DNA of 7,726 nucleotides from Flavobacteriales bacterium (GTDB lineage Bacteria > Bacteroidota > Bacteroidia > Flavobacteriales_D > Sanyastnellaceae). Under the pieces are notes generated by a model that saw nothing but the letters and a program-made list of their open reading frames with translations, made no database searches and had not been told where the DNA came from. Numbering within the stretch: the first letter of the stretch is position 1; every line of letters starts with the position of its first letter. Both the position numbers and the translations under genes were made by a program. Shown one piece after another: positions 5,801 through 7,726 of the stretch. The stretch spans positions 3,684 to 11,409 of the forward strand of contig WTJL01000152.1 in assembly GCA_011524845.1 (NCBI GenBank), given 5' to 3'.

Positions 5801-7539
5801 GCGTTCCAATTGCTTTCGGTGATGTCGGCCAATTCGAGCAGCCGGGACTGCAGCGCGTCCAAGTCGCCTGAGGAAGCGCCGTAGCGTTGCATTTCACACG
5901 CCACCCAAAATTCGTCCCACGCCTTGGCGAGGGTGTGGTCTTGGCTGGCGAGGTGCTCCCGCACCGCATCTCGAGTCAATTGGGACCGTTCCCAACCCAA
6001 CTTCGCCATGAGGTATTGCTCCATGGCTTCTCCCAACGCTTCAATGGTCATGGGCGACGTCTTTTTCAACTGAGCCTGAAGGTCGCGAAGGGCCCGTTTC
6101 CTGCGGGTTCCTTTGCGGTCGTGGGCCTCCTGTTGTTTGCGACGACGCGTGGCTGCCGCTCCGGCAAAGGCCAAGGGGCTCACGGCGAAGGCCAAACCAA
6201 AGGCCCACGTGGCCCATGCAGGTCGCGCCCTGGGGTAGAAGTGACTTGGAGTAGTGAGGATGTGACGCACGTCTTGGTTCAAGACTTGGACGTCTTGTTG
6301 GTGCGTGAAGGTCATGCCAGGTGAGCCTGTTGTCCCTGTACCTCCATCTTTTCGCACGTGGAGAGACAAAGCGGGTGCACGCCGGGTCACATGGGTCCCG
6401 GTCAAAGGATCGAATGTCACCGCTTCGAAGGAAGGGAGCTTGTAGTCGCCAGGCGCACGCGGAATGGCCACAAACTTGAAGGTTCGGCTTCCAGATTCGC
6501 CTCGGGCTGTGATGGCGATGTTGTCTTCCACTTCAGCGTCAAAGACTTCAAACTCAGAAGGCCAAGCGAGTTGAGGTTCGCGCACAAATTTGAGGTTGCC
6601 GTTGCCCTTGAAGGTGACTTCAACGGTGATGGCTTCGTTGGTGGAGACGCTGTCGGCGGAGATGGTTTGGTCGACCCTCAGGTTGGCAAAAGTGCCAAGA
6701 GAGTTCGCTGGGGCGGCTTCAGGAAGGGGGAGGACCTCCACGGTCACGGGGTCGCACGTGGCTTGAACGTCTCGTCCCTCGAAGAAGTTGATGCGCAGGT
6801 AGCCTTGAAGGTCGAAGTCTTGCAGCGTGAAGGTTCCTGTTTGTTGAGGAAAGGCGACGATCTGCCGCACCGTGGCGACGTTGTAGCGCTTTCCGTTGAT
6901 GAGCTGAGGCTCCCAGCGGGCCTCTGGACCTTGCACGGTTTCTTTCCAAAACCCTTCGAGTTCCGGGATGTCGTAGTTGCGAACGTCGAGGTTCGTGTAC
7001 CGGTTGTAAATCTTGTACGTCAGCACCAAGGGCTCTCCCAAATACACGGTCCGCTTGCTGGGTTCAATGGCGGTGACGAGGTCGCGCTGAACCGCTTTGG
7101 ATTTTTGTCCCGCGGCGGGGGCGTTTCCAGAAGTCTTGCCACGGCTGTCGACCGTGATTTGAACGGGGTTGCTTCGCAAGACCCCGCGGTTGGTGTTCCA
7201 AGACAAGGCCGGAATTTGGATGTCTCCTTTGCCGGTGACCGAATACCCGTAGGTGTATCGCTGCTCTGACGAAGTCACGCCGTTGATCCACTGGGTGTTG
7301 CTGGAGGTGCTCGGCCCCATCCGCCAATCGAGGCCGACCACCTGTGGAGGGTCGATCTTTTTCACCTTGCAGTTGACAAACGTCAGGGTGAGGCGAAGCA
7401 TGTCTCCCTGGCGGACCGAAGTCGAGTTGACGGTGACTTCCACCGCCGCTTCTTGCGCCCACATGTCACCCACACAAAGAAGAGACACAGCCAAGAGGAC
7501 CGTGCGCAAGGCGGGGGTGAGGTGTGAGAGGCCGATCAT
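5797..7539 (-). CDS. batD: BatD: large membrane-anchored Ig-like protein of the Bat operon
   Basis: 580 residues, close to the usual BatD length. The ATG at 7539 overlaps the batC stop as ATGA. Signal peptide 1-28 (cut at MWA/Q); then a long beta-rich, Ig-like extracytoplasmic region to about residue 435. It begins VEVTVNSTSVRQGDMLRLTL and includes the BatD signatures TVYLGEPLVLTYKIY and the GYLRINFFEGRDV...PVTVEVLPLPE stretch. One transmembrane helix lies at about 442-462, followed by a very basic stop-transfer segment (TRRRKQQ) and a helical cytoplasmic tail of about 115 residues, as in Bacteroidota BatD. It probably joins BatA/BatB (VWA proteins) and the TPR proteins in an envelope complex linked to a MoxR ATPase. 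That role is known only at family level: aerotolerance or stress phenotypes are reported, the mechanism is unresolved. No frameshift or missing segment is seen. Confidence 0.93.
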   Translation of the reverse strand: MIGLSHLTPALRTVLLAVSLLCVGDMWAQEAAVEVTVNSTSVRQGDMLRLTLTFVNCKVKKIDPPQVVGLDWRMGPSTSSNTQWINGVTSSEQRYTYGYSVTGKGDIQIPALSWNTNRGVLRSNPVQITVDSRGKTSGNAPAAGQKSKAVQRDLVTAIEPSKRTVYLGEPLVLTYKIYNRYTNLDVRNYDIPELEGFWKETVQGPEARWEPQLINGKRYNVATVRQIVAFPQQTGTFTLQDFDLQGYLRINFFEGRDVQATCDPVTVEVLPLPEAAPANSLGTFANLRVDQTISADSVSTNEAITVEVTFKGNGNLKFVREPQLAWPSEFEVFDAEVEDNIAITARGESGSRTFKFVAIPRAPGDYKLPSFEAVTFDPLTGTHVTRRAPALSLHVRKDGGTGTTGSPGMTFTHQQDVQVLNQDVRHILTTPSHFYPRARPAWATWAFGLAFAVSPLAFAGAAATRRRKQQEAHDRKGTRRKRALRDLQAQLKKTSPMTIEALGEAMEQYLMAKLGWERSQLTRDAVREHLASQDHTLAKAWDEFWVACEMQRYGASSGDLDALQSRLLELADITESNWNA

Positions 7540-7726
7540 GGTTGCCAGTCTTTTTCGATGTTGCCGCGTTTGCCTTTTCCTTGTTGCTTCCGGGCAGCTG
7601 CTGCACGCAATTTCGCTTGCACTTCCGCTTCTTGCCGCTCCAAACTTTCCAAAATTCTCTCCATGTCGGCGCGGCTGATTTGGCCTTCCTGAGGTTGCTG
7701 GCCTTGTTCAGGCTGAGAAGTGTCCG
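7536..7726 (-). CDS. batC: BatC C-terminal fragment (TPR protein of the Bat operon), partial
   Basis: The reverse strand is open from the right edge to TGA at 7538-7536, giving the last 62 residues. The fragment starts with a Gln/Pro-rich linker (QPEQGQQPQEGQ), then the helix ISRADMERILESLERQEAEV, then a basic tail ending GKGKRGNIEKDWQP. An ISR.D..RILE.LE..E..V helix followed by a Lys-rich tail ending in KDW is the characteristic C-terminus of Bacteroidota BatC; the TPR repeats and signal peptide are beyond the edge. Its stop overlaps the batD start by four bases (ATGA), implying coupled translation. Identification rests on this tail plus the neighbouring batD and batE. Confidence 0.85.
   Translation of the reverse strand, partial: DTSQPEQGQQPQEGQISRADMERILESLERQEAEVQAKLRAAAARKQQGKGKRGNIEKDWQP

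Noticed and set aside
5801..5809. TTG start at 5809 for batE
   Set aside because: The ATG at 5800 forms the same ATGA overlap seen at the batC/batD junction and gives a normal signal peptide.
6358..7269. Plus-strand open frame of 303 codons opposite batD
   Set aside because: It is antisense to a well-supported batD, with Gly/Val/Asp-rich text lacking domain features. It is a composition artefact.

Overview
The window looks like chromosome from a fairly GC-rich member of the Bacteroidota, probably Flavobacteriales-like. The evidence is a Bat (aerotolerance-type) operon with Bacteroidota-style BatC, BatD and BatE, a C-terminal type IX secretion (T9SS) sorting domain on a large secreted protease, and the GCT...DDGSC repeats common in secreted proteins of this phylum. 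A good match to the Bacteroidota -33/-7 promoter form sits before the protease. I see no mobile element, CRISPR array, tRNA or rRNA. The genus cannot be fixed from this sequence.

Layout. Bases 1-102 are the last 33 codons of a response-regulator receiver domain, likely the end of a hybrid histidine kinase or a response regulator. Three plus-strand genes for exported proteins follow. The first (174-1463) is a cysteine-rich protein with two Kazal-type inhibitor domains, a duplicated six-cysteine module I do not recognise, two GCT...DDGSC repeats and a dockerin-like C-terminus. The second (1501-1842) is a small lipoprotein of unknown function. The third (1943-4999) is a 1018-residue zinc metallopeptidase with propeptide, HEXXH catalytic domain, two accessory beta domains and a T9SS sorting domain.

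On the minus strand, converging on the protease gene, lies the 3' part of a Bat operon read right to left: the end of batC (7536-7726), all of batD (5797-7539) and all of batE (5039-5800). Each junction is a 4-base ATGA overlap, so the three genes are very probably co-transcribed and translationally coupled. Their products are envelope proteins: TPR proteins and a large Ig-like membrane-anchored protein. They usually work with the MoxR ATPase, a DUF58 protein and the VWA proteins BatA and BatB, which would lie beyond the right edge.

The Bat operon and the protease are recognisable families. The least explained part is the Kazal/six-cysteine-module protein, with its mirror-image domain order and no visible T9SS sorting domain, next to an orphan lipoprotein. 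Nothing here amounts to a clearly new multi-gene system.
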